Part shown: positions 34,867 to 49,500 of the stretch, piece after piece
How positions within the stretch are numbered: the first letter of the stretch is position 1
Layout: every line of letters starts with the position of its first letter
Assembly: GCA_949316495.1 (NCBI GenBank)
Contig: OX439009.1
Location: forward strand, 33,854,155 to 33,918,154
DNA length: 64,000 nucleotides
DNA from: Amphiduros pacificus
Lineage: Eukaryota; Annelida; Polychaeta; Phyllodocida; Hesionidae
Direction of reading: 5' to 3'
The notes under the pieces: model-generated
Database searches by the model: none
Told to the model about the DNA's origin: nothing
What the model saw: the letters and a program-made list of their open reading frames with translations, nothing else
Program-made: the position numbers and the translations under genes

Positions 34867-35540
34867 CTGTATTTACTCGAATATAGGACGAGAAATTAGG
34901 TCCCAAACATTTAGTCAATGTTTGGGGGATGGGCTTATATGGAGGGCAACCTGTGTATGGTGATTTACGGCAAAAATAATTGACTTTATCAGCGTGAAAA
35001 TTAAATAAACTTCGCTCATACTGTCCAGATACATACTCCCCCAACAGCAATATAATTAGTATGTTTGGCTTATAATAATACACAAAGAAAGATTCTACCA
35101 CACAGTAGTCTGCCTCCATTTAATAAGTGTATATCATGCACAATTGCACAAGTCAGAGAAAATGTTAGTTTAACACTGCTTAAATATGCATACGCAACAC
35201 AAGGTCGCCATTTTGTAAAGCAGAAGTGACAGGGAGAAGCTTGTGTATTAACTCGCATTGAAATATTAATCTGAGCGGGATGCCAATTGGTTTTGCTGAG
35301 TTAACTTATAGATGTAGATGTAGATATTGCACAATGATGGATCCCTGACACTACATATTTACGTTTTACTTTTAAAATGGCCACCAAACTTGAATGGTAG
35401 CAGTGCTGATGTCTGGAGATTTTCCGACTTTTTTTAGGAAGAACCGACTCGTCCTATAACCGGAAATTGGCCTTTTCAAGCAAATAACAGCACTTTGGTC
35501 GTCTTGTACATCGGATCGCCCTATATTCGAGTAAATACAG
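34867..35540. mobile_element. Tc1/mariner-like MITE with shared core (termini type 2)
   Basis: The ends are CTGTATTTACTCGAATATAG and its inverse, flanked by TA on both sides. It is 674 bp with no transposase. The interior (about 35040-35390) is homologous to the cores at 54400-54735 and 51640-51750. Shared marks are CAGTAGTC.GCCTCC, CTTAAATATGCATACGCAAC, and GCACAATGATGGATCCCT. Confidence 0.82.
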
Positions 35541-35929
35541 TAATAATGAAAACTTGTTGAGATGTTTAAGTTGAAAACGTTCAAGTTAAAAACATTGAGA
35601 TATTAAAGTTAAAATCATTATTTTTGGAACATTCCAAGATATGGGATTTCGACTGGCCATGGATAAACATAACAAGAAAGTCTTTTTAAAAAAAATATTT
35701 GTATGCAATTTCCTTTTTGAAAATGATATTAATATTTCTCCACCCCCCAAATATCAAATGGCCTAGCCAAAAATCTTGCCAAATGTTGTCTGCCGAGCAG
35801 ATTTAAAAACTGCTAAAAGAAGGAAATGTGCAGGGTTCGGAGCATCACCATCCCAAACTTGCTACGTAAGAGTACAAATCAAATGCAGCTTCATTTAAAT
35901 ATACACAAGAGTACAAATCGAATGCATCA

Positions 35930-36247
35930 CGGCCACGGGCCGTGGCGCAGTTGGTTAGGGCGCCAGCTTATTAGCACCAGTTCCTCTGTGGTGATCCAAA
36001 GGTCTTGGGTTCGAACCCCGGCCGTGCCGGGATTGAACTCATGATACAATTTCCCACATGAGCTGAGGCCTGTGCCAAAGGGTTAACCTGTTGTCCTTGT
36101 AAATCTATGACCAGGTTGGTTGTCATGTCAAGGACCTGCGACATGACAATTCAGTGAGGCAGCACTATATCTGCTACAAGTAGGTCTCATCACGAAATAA
36201 CTGAAATAATGTTGAAAGTGATGTAAAACCCCAAACAAACAAAGAAA
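35930..36247 (+). mobile_element. Full-length tRNA-derived SINE with target duplication
   Basis: A 318-bp copy of head type 1 with A box TGGCGCAGTTGG and a perfect B box GGTTCGAACCC. The 3' domain and (CAAA) tail follow. It is flanked by the 11-bp duplication CGAATGCATCA at 35919-35929 and 36248-36258. This is the best reference copy of the family in the window. Confidence 0.94.
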
Positions 36248-36258
36248 CGAATGCATCA

Positions 36259-39200
36259 AAGAATGACATGGACACAGAAATCTCTGACGTATACGCACCA
36301 GCCCTCGTCTCTGATCACTATATATGCAATTTGTTACAATATAGTCTATATTATTACATATTATTGCTCTACGAGTTGCATACAAAACAAATAATGCATA
36401 TCTGTATAGGGATGTCATGAATGAGGTTGGACAAAACGCATGGTCCTAGAATGCAGTCTCATTGTCTCCACAATACCTCGGCTCTCATTCATTGGAGATC
36501 AAGACAAAGCTAGGGATGTTTAAGGCTGAAAGTAATCTTCATAGTGATATTGATAAGGGAAGAAACCTTCAAGACCAGAGAAAGTCACGCTGCAATACAG
36601 TAAGGGACGGACCATTTATCACTCAAGGGGATGGGATACTGACAGCCAAGCTGTGAAAGCATTAAAAATGCCTTATGACTACATCATACATGGCAACAAC
36701 CAATCACCAGCCATACCGAGATTGAATTCAATACCTGCAATAGCTTAGTCAGAGGTTATTAATAGCATAAGAGGTTATTAATAGCATTGACGATTAAAAT
36801 GTAGGTCAATAGGTCTTCCAGCTAGGGCAGGCTAGCCTTACATACATGCAGCTGAATTGAGTAAAGATAGCAACAATTGAGACTACAGAGTGCTGTGTAT
36901 GTTATTAGGGATATGACCACTGCCCCCCCTCCTTAGTCAGTTAGCAGCAATCAAAAAGTTCAAAGATTCATATCCCCTGATGTTATGTAACCAGCAACAA
37001 AGGATCATCCCCCTCATGTCCCAGATATTGTGTAAGCCTATAAAACTTGCAGGGGACGAACAAACAAAGGAAGAGAGGTAACAAGCACACACGAACAAAG
37101 GACAGAGAGTGATTTCTCAGAGGTTCTGGAAGTTACCTTCCAGTACCCCAATTAGCCAATATACGAGGCATGGCCAATGCCCCCCTCTAATTTCCAACAA
37201 CCCCATCAATTCCAACAACACATATATCAATCCCAACAAGTGATTGAAGTGTATTGAAGATATTTGATAAATCAGATCTGTCTTATATGTTATATTTATC
37301 TAGAAATATGGTTGTATTCTATAAAGGAGAAGATTTGAACAAATCTATTTGTGTGTGTCCATCAATTCCAACAATTCCATCTATCCCATGAACCAATATA
37401 ATTCAATATTGATCATAACTTCAGTAAGTATTCTATGTACAGACCTGCACAGTCCATAAACTCTGTACATTTTACTTCAGCTATCTGGTAAACCCCATAT
37501 TTCTAGAAATGAGAAGAATCGGATGTATCTGAACAATTCCATCTTTGGCTACTTCCTATAAATTCCAACAATTCTATCAATCCCATCTATAGCATGTCCT
37601 GTCCTTCTGTCTTGATAAACTGAAAGAAACCCATTTATCTGAACTTTCTTCACATATATCAAACCACCCTGCTAATCTATTGATGGTGTTAATGAGGCCC
37701 ACCTATGGTGAGGTGTGGAATTACTGACTTTATTGTTTCTATCAACCATTTCAATCAGCCCCCTTGTAATCAGAATCAGATGAATCAGAACTAATGCATG
37801 TCTATTTGTTATCTACCCCTTGACTGTTACCATCCTTTATCAACCTTTTTATGCTGTGGGGGTCTCTAAGGTAGAGGGATGAAGCTCAGTCAAATCTACT
37901 TCATACACTTATCAGAAAAGCATGAACGACTTAGTGGATTCCTTCATGTCTGCATGTCCCCCTACAAAAAATGGGATGTGTCTGGACAATACACTTTAAG
38001 CATGTTTTCTATAAATTTATTTTCATAAATGGTTGGAAATGATGTTAAGATGAATCATATTTTATCCAATATCTAAGTCGACCAACTCATATTGCTCAAA
38101 AGATCAAGAATTCATTTGTGGAATGATAGTCCTGTCTCTGTATGTGTTAATTGGTATTATGTCATGCCACCTGGGGTACCCACATCTACCCTCTGACCTT
38201 CCCTCTGCTCTTACATACATCACCCAACTTGTGGTCAATGGTCTGTCAGAGCAAGATATATTCCTGCACTTTGAGGACATGGTCTCACATCAAAGCATAA
38301 CAGTGTAAACATTATGTAATAGTAAACAAAGGACAGGGTGTTCCTCTGACTAAGATGGCACAGATACAATGTTAGCTAGAAATCTGCACATCCCTACAGC
38401 ACACAAATTGATGTCTGCAGAGTTGCACTTCTTTAGTTTTTATTCAAATTGATCATGATTGATTGATAAAGTTGACTATCTTTACTTTATGTTGTCAAGA
38501 CATAAACTAATGATCCTGGTAATATATCAGACGTGTTGAGCAGATTAAGAGTCTGTCACCAGCAGGTCAATTGTGGGATGCATGTTAGTACTACAATGAC
38601 TACAAGAAGTAGTTACCCACATGATTATCTTGCATGGGAAATTTAGACAAAAGATTGAAGGTGGTGTTATTAAAAGTTAGATGTGTTTTGAATGCCCTCA
38701 CAGCAAGGTGGTTTCATGCCCCTGTGCCAGAGATGACAATCAGCCCCTTGTCTGATATTATCAACACCTGATGAGGTTTTGATATCATGTTTACCCACTT
38801 CCAGAATTTGCCACCTCCAGATATATATTGCTCTCAATTTCTGACCATCTTTTCTGCCAACATCCCAGTATAATTTTGTGACAATTAGAATTTCGATGAA
38901 AGCATGAAATATCTCTATCATTATCATTATTCAACTTTTTTTCATGGATTTACCATTTTCAAAAGAAAGAAACTTAAAATGTATAAATAGATATGCTAAT
39001 AATTATGTGATTTCTAGAGATAGTTTTCCAACAAAGATTTGTATATTGCAAAATATTGTGTCAAAGAAATAAAGTAAAAATCATCTTGATGAGATGATGT
39101 ATAACAGTAACATTCTAAGATCAAAATGTGTACAAAATATCACCAAGTGACAAAGCAATCTGATATCATGTGGCATCATTGTAGTGTCCATGGTGGTGGA

Positions 39201-41370
39201 GCATCTGTCACACCTCACAAATTGCAAAGAGCCTATATCGGGTCTTTTCTGAATGTGTAATCACAACATTTGACAAGGTGGTGTGGGTCACAGAAGGTTT
39301 GGTTATGGCATGGTCTTATCAGTCTAAATAATTACATGCATCAAATAACTTGAAAGACCTTAAATGCAGTGTTTGATACTATGTGATGAAGTACTAATTC
39401 TATGTGATGAACTGATGACTTTATTGCCCCATTTAGCCACATGTGTTCTGTAGAATGTAAGTCAATCCACATTCAATTGATGGGATAGATATACATATTG
39501 TTGGAAAGATGGGATTGATGGTGAATTGCTTGGGCCTTTGGCCATGGATGCAATATACACCCTCTTCCCAATACATTTTTGAAAAATTTAGTTCTTACCT
39601 TAATATCAATTACTTGGAAATTATTTATCTTAGCAGAGACATTTGCTTCATGATAAAATATTTTTTTATGAAAGGTTCGTATCAATTGTGAACAGATTTT
39701 TCAATTCTCTGAAAACTCTGAATGGGGCACTTTTTTCCTGTTTCCATCCTTTATAAACATTTTTATGCTGTGAGGGACCATATCCTTCTGTGAGGGAGGG
39801 GAATGACGCTTTATCAGGGCAGTTTTAACAGTTTCTCTGTCCAAAAAAGGTCAAAATGTTATTACAGAAAATAGAGAAAATACCTTATATTTTCAGTTGA
39901 TATCTGAAATGGACTATCACAAATATTGGGAAAGAATTATTGTGAATGGGGGAAAATTGGCAATTTTAATTTCCTGCAAAAGGTGCTACACTGCTTTCCA
40001 GAACATGTTTGCCCCTTATTTATAAACAACCTGTAAATCGAACTTAAAGTTGGTCTTTCAGTTAAAAAACAAACAAAAAACAATGCACTCATTTTCTAAA
40101 TTCTAAGCTTCTTTAATTCACTGAATCAATATTTTATTTTATTCTTCAACATCCTGACTAGCTTCATTCTATGCTATTTTTTACTTTCTACAAAATATCT
40201 GTATCTGGGACTGAACTCAACTGAAAATATTCACACTTCACTTATTTATCAACATTATCGTTCATTGTGGATGCCAAAACAAAACATCAAAATCAAAAGT
40301 TTATAATATTTTACAAATTAAATATTTGTGACAATAGTTAGACCTTTCCATTGTAATCTTCATGCCTTACCATGATATAAGTATCTGATTCACATTGTGT
40401 GGTAACTGGCATTAAGTATATTTTCTTCCCTGGTTCCCAGGATGTGTTTAATGATGCAACTTTAAGGAGGAGAAATGACATTCACTCTGCAAGCTGACAT
40501 AAATATCCAATGTTTGGGTGTTTGTTTACTTTAAAGTTCGGCCAAAACATATCCAAATGGCTGTGGGACCATACAAAAAACCAACCATTCTCTTCATAAT
40601 ATTACAATAAAAAAATGCTTGCTAAGTTAAATATCAACCAGTACACCGATCCAAATACACATTTCAGAGTATAGGTTAGGACTACACTTACTGTAAACTG
40701 TGAGACTTCTATTCCTGGCATTGTGCTAACTATTCCCAGGAAAATATCCCCTATTCTTGCCAATTCATCCAGTTCTTTTCTATAACTTTTTAAAAAAAGT
40801 ATCTAACATACTTTTTATTTTAATTCTAAAATCTAAATGTGTGATGATCATGATATTTGTAGGTAGCAAAAATAGACTTTATAATCAAAATATTGCTTTC
40901 AATAATTTTCCAATTATTGTTCCTCTTAAAAAACAAACCGTGCTTATCTTCAAATGTTTTGGTAGCTTTAACTCTGCATGTGGAGTACTAGTAATTAAAT
41001 TATGTAACATAGCCTCCCAATTTTATTGATAACATACCTGATTGAACCACCTTTGGCATTTTAAAAATGCCCAGTGTAAGATTTCACAGATCCGGCACTA
41101 ACTTTAAAAGGAAAATTCATGGAAAGAGACATGGTATGAGTGAAAGAAAAACTCTATAGGTTTGATAAACACTTGTTGCTAGTAAACACGGTATTCACGA
41201 TGTATCAACTTCCTTATTGATTATATTGGTAATGAATTTCAGACTCCAAAATGCAAAAATTGGTGAAATTGTAAAAATATCTTGATGGGACGTAACCTGT
41301 TTTATCATATCTAGTGGTAGTTAATCTCAAAAAACCACATGTGATGAAGGTCAAATTATCAGATTAAAAG
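36259..41370. other. Long gene-poor AT-rich interval
   Basis: No gene was recognised in about 5 kb. The only protein-like stretch is 38123-38308 (+; 61 codons, with HLPSDLPSALTYITQLVVNG), which resembles no family I know. No repeats longer than simple runs were identified. Confidence 0.4.
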
Positions 41371-41567
41371 TTGGAGACAAACATCTATTTGTTCATGCAA
41401 TAACCAGACCAAATGAGGTCACATTGAGTCAGTGCATGACCATATTGAGTCAAACACAAGATTCTATGACCACCTAGCCGCTGTGCTTGACCAGATTAAG
41501 TCATACGATTGCAGTGCGTGACCTTTTGTGGTCATATCTGAGCGTGACCAAATAGTGTTTTGCTCAA
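41371..41567. mobile_element. Small MITE of the catgaccaaat family
   Basis: About 197 bp with imperfect TIRs (TTGGAGACAAACATCTATTT against the inverse of AAATAGTGTTTTGCTCAA). The interior is full of alternating TGACCA/TGGTCA and GAGTCA/TGACT motifs. Other members lie at 42381, 45951, 49759 and 59792. Confidence 0.65.
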
Positions 41568-42380
41568 ACTGATTAAGGAAGCCGTGGATCTATGAGTGGA
41601 ACTTTCACATGTACCATGAACCCACCAAACAAAATCACATTTGTTCTCATCTTATAAATAACAATCATCAGGAAAATAATGGCAGGTTGAAATGAATATT
41701 CATTTATTTTCCAGTGCATAAAATATAATAATTGACATATTTGTAATTGCCACTTTTGTCCAAATTGAAGAATTTCATTTATGATTTATCGCTCTTATCC
41801 TTTAATGACAGGCAAATCTTCAAAGCTTGCAAAGGAAATGAGTATGAAAATCAAATTTGCCAGAATAAAAAACAACTGTTCACATATTTCTAAAGGTGTT
41901 TGGAACACCGACCACTAACTGCAATAGGTATAAAAATAAAACATAAATACATTGAATTCTGTATTTTTCACAACAGCACCATCAACATATTTGCAGAAAT
42001 CCATCTGAAGAACTTGTGTAGAGCTTTAAGACAATGGTAACATCTGTTGACATCATTCTTACCAATAATTTGTTCTTGTATATTTATTATAATTTTACTT
42101 TTATTACATCAAAATCATTGCCAAATACTTAAAATGTCTTTGCATTGACAAGAAAGTTATTATCATCAAAACTTAAAACTATCAACAGTAATTTATATTC
42201 TGAGGAGATAGCAGTGGTGTCCATGTATACTATGTGTGAATATATTTGGTCATTATGAAATTCACCCGTTTGATACACGCTTCATGTCTTCTCCCCTTGA
42301 CAACTTCACCTTTCAATCATTATCCTTTGATTATATTATCTTTTCACCTTTGATAATATAATACTTTCACCTTTGATCAG

Positions 42381-42580
42381 TTGGAGTCAAGCATTTGAAT
42401 TGGTTGAGCATGATCCTGACCAAATTAGGTTTTGCAGGGCCATCATATGACCATAACATTTACTATATGCTGCATGATCAAATAATGTCATGCAACAGTT
42501 GTGCATGACCAAATATAATTACATGTGCATGACCACTTAGGTTTACCTTTCATCTGACCAAACAGATGCTTTGATTCAAC
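42381..42580. mobile_element. Small MITE of the catgaccaaat family
   Basis: About 200 bp, starting TTGGAGTCAAGCATTTGAAT and ending CAAACAGATGCTTTGATTCAA. Internal repeats include GTGCATGACCAAATATAATT. A tandem array begins directly after its right end. Confidence 0.6.
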
Positions 42581-43060
42581 GTTTGATTATAATCATTCTC
42601 CTTTGGTTATAATCTGTAAACCATTGCTTATAATCATTCTACTTTGATTATAATCTGTAAACCATTGCTTATTATCATTCTATTTTGATTATAATCTATA
42701 CACCATTTCTTACAATCATTCCACTTTGATTATAATCTGTAAACCATTGCTTATTATCATTCCACTTTGATATAATTTGTAAACCATTGCTTACAATCAT
42801 TTCACTTTGATTATAATCATTCCACTTTGATTATAATCTGTAAACCATTGCTTACAATCATTCCACTTTGATTATAATCATTCCACTTTGATTATAATCT
42901 GTAAACCATTGCTTACAATCATTCCACTTTGATTATAATCATTCCACTTTGATTATAATCTGTAAACCATTGCTTACAATCATTCCACTTTGATTATAAT
43001 CATTCCACTTTGATTATAATCTGTAAACCATTGCTTACAATCATTCCACTTTTGAATACA
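42581..43060. repeat. Minisatellite with 45-bp then 61-bp period
   Basis: Units contain ATTATAATCTGTAAACCATT followed by GCTTACAATCATTCCACTTT. The first five units are about 45 bp apart. From about 42790 an extra GATTATAATCATTCCACTTT is incorporated and the period becomes 61 bp (starts at 42851, 42912, 42973 and 43034). Confidence 0.9.
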
Positions 43061-45950
43061 GCCTCTTCATCTTTGATCAATATCTTTTTACGTTTTATTG
43101 AAGTCTTTTCACATAATCACTTTTCACATAATCACTGGAAATAATAACAAATAAAATCAGCATAAGAAGCGATACCTGAGAGGATCCTTAAGAACCATGC
43201 ATACAGATTACTCACAGAAAAATATATCATTATTACCAATCATATACCACAACAAATAGGCCAATATCCCACATTTATAATCACACTTATACAATAGGTA
43301 GGATTATATCTTTTCTTGCCTATGTGGTTTTGTTTATATATTTGTTCTAATAAGCCCAGTTTTACTTAATGCCTTGAGAATATATCATCATTCTCAGGAT
43401 TACATACACCATGTAAACATGCACATAAGAAGCATATGGAAGAAGACATCCAGCTAGATACAAGTGTTAATGAAACCTTCCGGTCACAGATTCTGAAGTA
43501 TCTGACAATAACTCATCACTTGATGATCCAATATAACCTCTTATGGACTATTCCATTCAATTAACTTTGCATGTTAAAATCATGCAGTAATCCTGAATCA
43601 TGTATAGCCTCCAATAATTCGTATCACCTCAACTGATACATCTTCATGATTTTATATAGATTATTTTGTTTGTCTTCTTCTGAATAAAACCAAACATGAC
43701 CTCATGTAGATCATTCTGTAGGACCTCATATATATGTCATAATATACACACCTTAAAGCCAAATGTTCCAGAGAGTGCGGATAGATTGTGGCACAGTTAT
43801 GCACAAGGTCACTCTCTGCCCATGCTTGAAAACATTTCCCACTTATACACTGAGCTAAAACAGGAGAGTCAGTCTGGACAAGATGTCATTGAGGTGGAAT
43901 CTTCTGATTATTAGAAATATCAATGTTATATCAATCACAGCAATAATGCGATACAATAAGTTATGTAAGGTGGTCATATAATCTGCAAGATAAAGCCATC
44001 TCCTTCTACATTCATACATGAACAAATACAGGGAACAATTATATATTTAGTAGATTTTTATCATAAGCATAATTTCGGACAATATTGCCAAATTTTAACA
44101 TCTCAGCTGGAAAAAGGGATATCTGAGGAATAACACGGGCCACATCATAAAATGCTAATTTACAGTACAGCCCAAAACTAACATGCCATTCATTCATAGG
44201 TCACAGCTGAGCACTATAGAACACACTGCTGAAAAAATGTGGTAAATAGAAATAATTTCATGATTTAGACCAATCATCCTTTGAATACTTAGAGTGGGAT
44301 TTCTGCATCAAAAATGCCCATTGACTGCTTCAAAAATAGAAAACAATTTAAAAGAATGAGTTTCCATGTGCACAAAAGTTAGCAGTTTATTTTTGGTAGG
44401 TCTCCGTATTCAAAATGAATTATACAATAAAAGAGGTCCATATTTAAGGAAGCGAATAACAGTATGACACATAAAAACGCAACAATTATCCTTCAGTGTA
44501 ACCATCCAATCACTGGATCAGGTTAATGTTTTTCACAGAAACATTGTCGATATAATTTAGCAGGCTGTGGGTAAAGGTAATGCCATTTAGAGAGTAATAA
44601 ATCAACAAACAATAGTGGAAAAATAAATTACACGTGTAAACAAATAATGAATTTATCATTTGACAATATGTGATTGGTTTGAAGCTTAAAGCCATGCTCA
44701 TTTTAATTTTTTTGTGAAATCATTATTAAGTGCATTAGCACTGATTATGATCTTAATTGTGTTTTTCTCTTTTACAGGCAAATGACATTACTAATATTTT
44801 CAATTGCCATGACAGCTATTAAAGAGACTCTGTACATAAACTATTAAATGAGACTTAAAATTATTAGAATCCATTTTTTTCTTAAATAAAATACGTTCTC
44901 TTAAAATTTTGAAAACGTAAATTTTCACAGCAGTGAGAATCACTATCAATAAGCTAAGTGTCTGAAAAGATTTTGAGTGTTTCCTAAAACTAATATTTAT
45001 TGCATAAATTATTATATGAGCAGCAGAGTTTTATATATATATATATGTGTGATCAATCATAATTACTAGCAAGTTAATACTGTCTCACATAAAAAGTGCA
45101 TGGTCATAGTGATCACAGTTGTGTATGACCTATTGCAAAGCTAAACATGGACAAATAACAAGTGCAATACAATGGAAAAGAATTACATGATTTTTGCACT
45201 TGTTCCGGGAAACACTTATTTGGTAATGCATAAACATGACTAACCCAGGTCTTAAAGTAAACACTGAAGTGAGTTGTGCAACAGGCAAAAAACCATAGAT
45301 GGAGTCATGTAATGAGCCTGCATGACTTCATTTGGTTATGTTCATGAATGACCAAACTGAAGTTTTGCATTAACCATGCTGACTTCAGATATGAATAGCC
45401 CATTATACAATACCAGAACTGAGAAACTAATTTCCAAACTATATCCAGGGTATTCACATAACTGCACTACAAACAGTTGTCAGAACTGGGCTAATCACAG
45501 TGCGGCTGGATACAACCATGTGAGCACAATTTTATAGCTCAGAATTAGAGTGAAACTTTACATTTGCAAGAATTATAAAAAAAAAACAATTATATTGATA
45601 ATATCATTGTGGTACAAGTTTTCTCCTAAATTTTGTACAAATTATTGTACCTACTGTTGTAAAATTAGGCTTTTTATAAAACATAAAAAGACAGTTAAGA
45701 CACTGCACCACTATAATTGACAACCAGGTGTCAGACAAGAGCAGTCACACAGTCATCCTTATAAAACCAATTTCTCTTTCATATCCTCTACTTTATAATT
45801 ATATTGCAATTGAGCTGATAGCAACATACATTTATGTTTATTTATATCTCATAAATCAAAGTATGTAATGAGCATCAGCTGATCACTGAATACACAGAGG
45901 ACTTTACAGCAAGCTCACATACCATACTCTCTATGATATTATAGTGCAGG
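43061..45950. other. Gene-poor interval
   Basis: One stretch looks protein-like: 43750-43914 (+), which reads ESADRLWHSYAQGHSLPMLE and then HLYTELKQESQSGQDVIEVE to a stop. I do not recognise it. Fragments of the catgaccaaat MITE family occur at about 45085-45380. Nothing else was supported. Confidence 0.35.
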
Positions 45951-46213
45951 GGTTAGAGCCAAACATCTATATGACATAACGCATGACCATATAAAATCAA
46001 GCATGACAATATGAAATCATGCATGACCATATGACATCAGGAATGACCATATGACATCAGGCATGACCATATGACATCAGGCATGACCATATGAAATCAT
46101 GTAGGACCATATGAAATCATGCATGGCCATGACATCATGCATGACCATGACATCATGCATGACCATATGACATATAACAGCATGCATGACCATATGACAT
46201 CATGTGTTAACAA
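45951..46213. mobile_element. Catgaccaaat-family MITE with internally expanded 20-bp repeat
   Basis: It opens with TTAGAGCCAAACATCTATAT like its relatives. Ten to twelve units of GCATGACCATATGACATCAG, 17-20 bp long, then follow up to about 46205. The right terminus is not clear. Confidence 0.6.
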
Positions 46214-46553
46214 ACAGAAGTATGGTTCAAACTGTTTAGAGGCTCAATCAGTCAAGATACAATATCTTTACTGCCAAGAACTCTCTGATAACACAGGGTT
46301 TTCTATGGCATCATTTATCAGGATAACTCTTGATCAACAATATTTGTCTGGAAATGGCAACAATTTTTCTGACTCAATTAAGCTTTTAAGAGTTATTTTT
46401 TTATAGATTCCTTTAGTTCATTTTGGTTCTTATCAAAATTAAGACTGACTCCAAGATAGAGATTTGGTGTGATAAAAAAAATCAAGAGGAATTTGGTAAA
46501 TCTTTAACCCACACCCTATGGCATACCACTTGGCAGGTGTTAGCTTGTTTTGG

Positions 46554-49500
46554 TTATTGGCCACTGATGGCTTCCACCGCTCCGCTTGGACCATTCATTG
46601 ATAAGCCACCGATCACATGCAGGCGGTCTTTGTAAGTGAGGAAGGCACAGGAACAATGGGCCGAGGGAATATCTGGACCAGCTGTCCAAGTATCTGTTAT
46701 CACGTCATAGGATTCAGCTAAATTCAGAGGCTTTCCCAGGTCACCTGTGAGAGAAAATGCATAAAAAATGAGGTCCTGCTGAGCCACAGAGTCACAATGT
46801 CGTGCAAAAATATAGGTAGACATTAGGTAGGTATTACTTAATGGTCATGCAACAGCTGAGCATGACCTTATTAGGCCATGTGCGACCTTACTGGGCCCTG
46901 TGTCACTTTACTGGGCCCTGTGTGACCTTATTGGGGCATGTGTGACATTATTAGGCTATGTGTGACCTTATTGGGCCATATGTGTGAACTTATTGGGCCA
47001 TACATAACATTATTGGGTCATGTGTGACCTTACTGGGGCATGTGTGACCTTTCTGGGGTATTTGTGAACTTATTGGGTCATGTGTTACTTTATTGGGTCA
47101 TGTGTTACTTTATTGGGTCATGTGTTACTTTATTGGGGCATGTGTGACCTTATTGGGGCATTTGTGAACTTACTGGCGCATGTGTGACCTTACTGGGCCA
47201 TATGTGTGACCTTATTAGGCCATGTGTTACTTTATTGGGGCATGTGTGACCTTACTGGGGCATGTGTGACCTTATTGGGGCATGTGTGACCTTATTGGGC
47301 CATACGTAACATTATTGGGTCATGTGTGACCTTACTGGGGCATGTGTGACCTTATTGTGCCATGTGTGACCTAACCGGGTCATATGTGACCTTACTGGGG
47401 TATTTGTGAACTTATTGGGTCATGTGTTACTTTATTGGGTCATGTGTGACCTTACTGGGACATATGTGACCTTATTGGGCCATGTGTGACCTTATTGGGG
47501 CATATGTGACCTTATTGGGGCATGTGTGACCTTATTGGGGCATATGTGACCTTATTGGGGCATGTGTGACCTTATTGGGGCATGTGTGACCTTACTGGGA
47601 CATATGTGACCTTATTGGGTCATGTGTGACCTTATTGGGGCATGTGTGACCTTACTTGGGCATATGTGACCTAACTGGGTCATGTGTGACCTTATTGGGG
47701 CATGTGTGACCTCACTGGGGCATGTGTGACCTTACTGGGGCATATTTGACCTTATTGGGGCATGTGTGACCTTACTGGGGCATGTGTGACCTTATTGGGG
47801 CATATGTGACCTTATTGGGGCATGTGTGACCTTACTGGGGCATGTGTGACCTTACTGGGGCATGTGTGACCTTATTGGGGCATATGTGACCTTATTGGGG
47901 CATGTGTGACCTTACTGGGGCATGTGTGACCTTATTTGGTCTCATTTATTCAGGACCAATACAATGATTGGCTGTAACTAATAAAGTTTAAGATTCAAAT
48001 CTTTTTGATATGGAGTTAAACTGAGAAAGATATTTCATGCAAAATCAGGGAAAGTGCATAACACATGACACTATGGTCACTCTGAAACATAGTTGATCCA
48101 CAAATATCCATTCAATATGCTAAATCTTCTCTCAGATACTTTTACAAAATACTATCATGAATAAATTTTCCAAATATTTTGAATTGTATTAATGGAAACA
48201 CCCGTACAGAAAATTTACTTGAGTGTTAAGGTAAAAAGATGAGAGAAATGCATTACCTAATCCCCCAGCAGCCACCACACGGCCTCCGACAAAACCTACA
48301 GCAAAGTCTCCTCTCTTGGTTGTCATACACTTTCCAACTTTCCATTCCTCTGCAAAAGTTAAAGTTGAACAGTATCAGTGGGTCTTAACAATTTGCTTGC
48401 AAACAAAAAAATGATGGTTTGAAAAGAAATTTTATTTCTTCCGTATGGGCATGGGATAGCACCTGGATAGGCAGATACAGGTGTTTACATACATGTGCAT
48501 GGTGACACAAATGCAGGTACACATTTTGGCCTTTCTAATATGAATGGAGAACAGATCATTTTGCTATGCATTGACAAATATTTTAAAACACAGAATGCAA
48601 TCTACAAGATTTTTACACAAACATAAAGTTTAAGCCAGATCAAAGGCAACAGAACTCTTTTGTTAATGTAATGGGCCTATCAAATCAAAAATATTTCCAT
48701 GGTTGCAATCTTCAAGGTTTCAAAGTTTTCTTACCTTTTTCTAAATCAAATACTTCTGTAGTATTCGTGAAGCCATCCTTAGGGTTCTGACTAAGACCTC
48801 CAAGACTGTATATATGTTTTTCTGAGGCAGTGTAAAGGGCAAACACTCTTTTACTTGGGATATCTGGGAGTTTCCGCCACTTCTTCTCATTAAAATCATA
48901 TACTTCGCAAGCAGCTATTGGCAACTTCCCTTGCCTACCACCTGAAATTAAATAAAACAGTAATTAGTCTAAAATATATGAATGCATTTTATTTGCTGTT
49001 ATCTTATTTCCTCTTTTCTTCTGGCAAATGCCTATCTTTTTCTGTATGCATGATATCAATCATTGAATTTGGAAGAGTAAATTTGGTCACAGGGCTCACA
49101 CAACACAATTCATTTTTGCATCACTTCAAATAATAAATATATACAAATTCAAATTATATGTTGTATGTTGTATACCCGATTGCAGAAATGAATCAAACAA
49201 ATATTTTCACAACTTCAGGCGCAATATATTATATCAACATAAACATTCGAAATCAATCACTCTACACCAATAAAAAACAAGCAAATTTATAATTTAGAAT
49301 GTTCATTAATCATACCTAGAACATAGAGCTTGTCATTAATAAGGAAAGAGAATGTTGCATATCTGGGTGTAGGCATCGGTGGTAGACTCTGCCACAAGTT
49401 GGTCTCCACATTGTAACTCATTAGATAATCTTTGGGATTAGTATCAAGTCCCATTCCTCCTACCACTATGATTCTACCATCTGCAACAACAACAAATCAA

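Noticed and set aside
4765-36030. tRNA genes at the GGTTCGA..CC boxes
   Set aside because: Every instance is the head of a SINE with body and CAAA tail, and the cloverleaf arms are not maintained.
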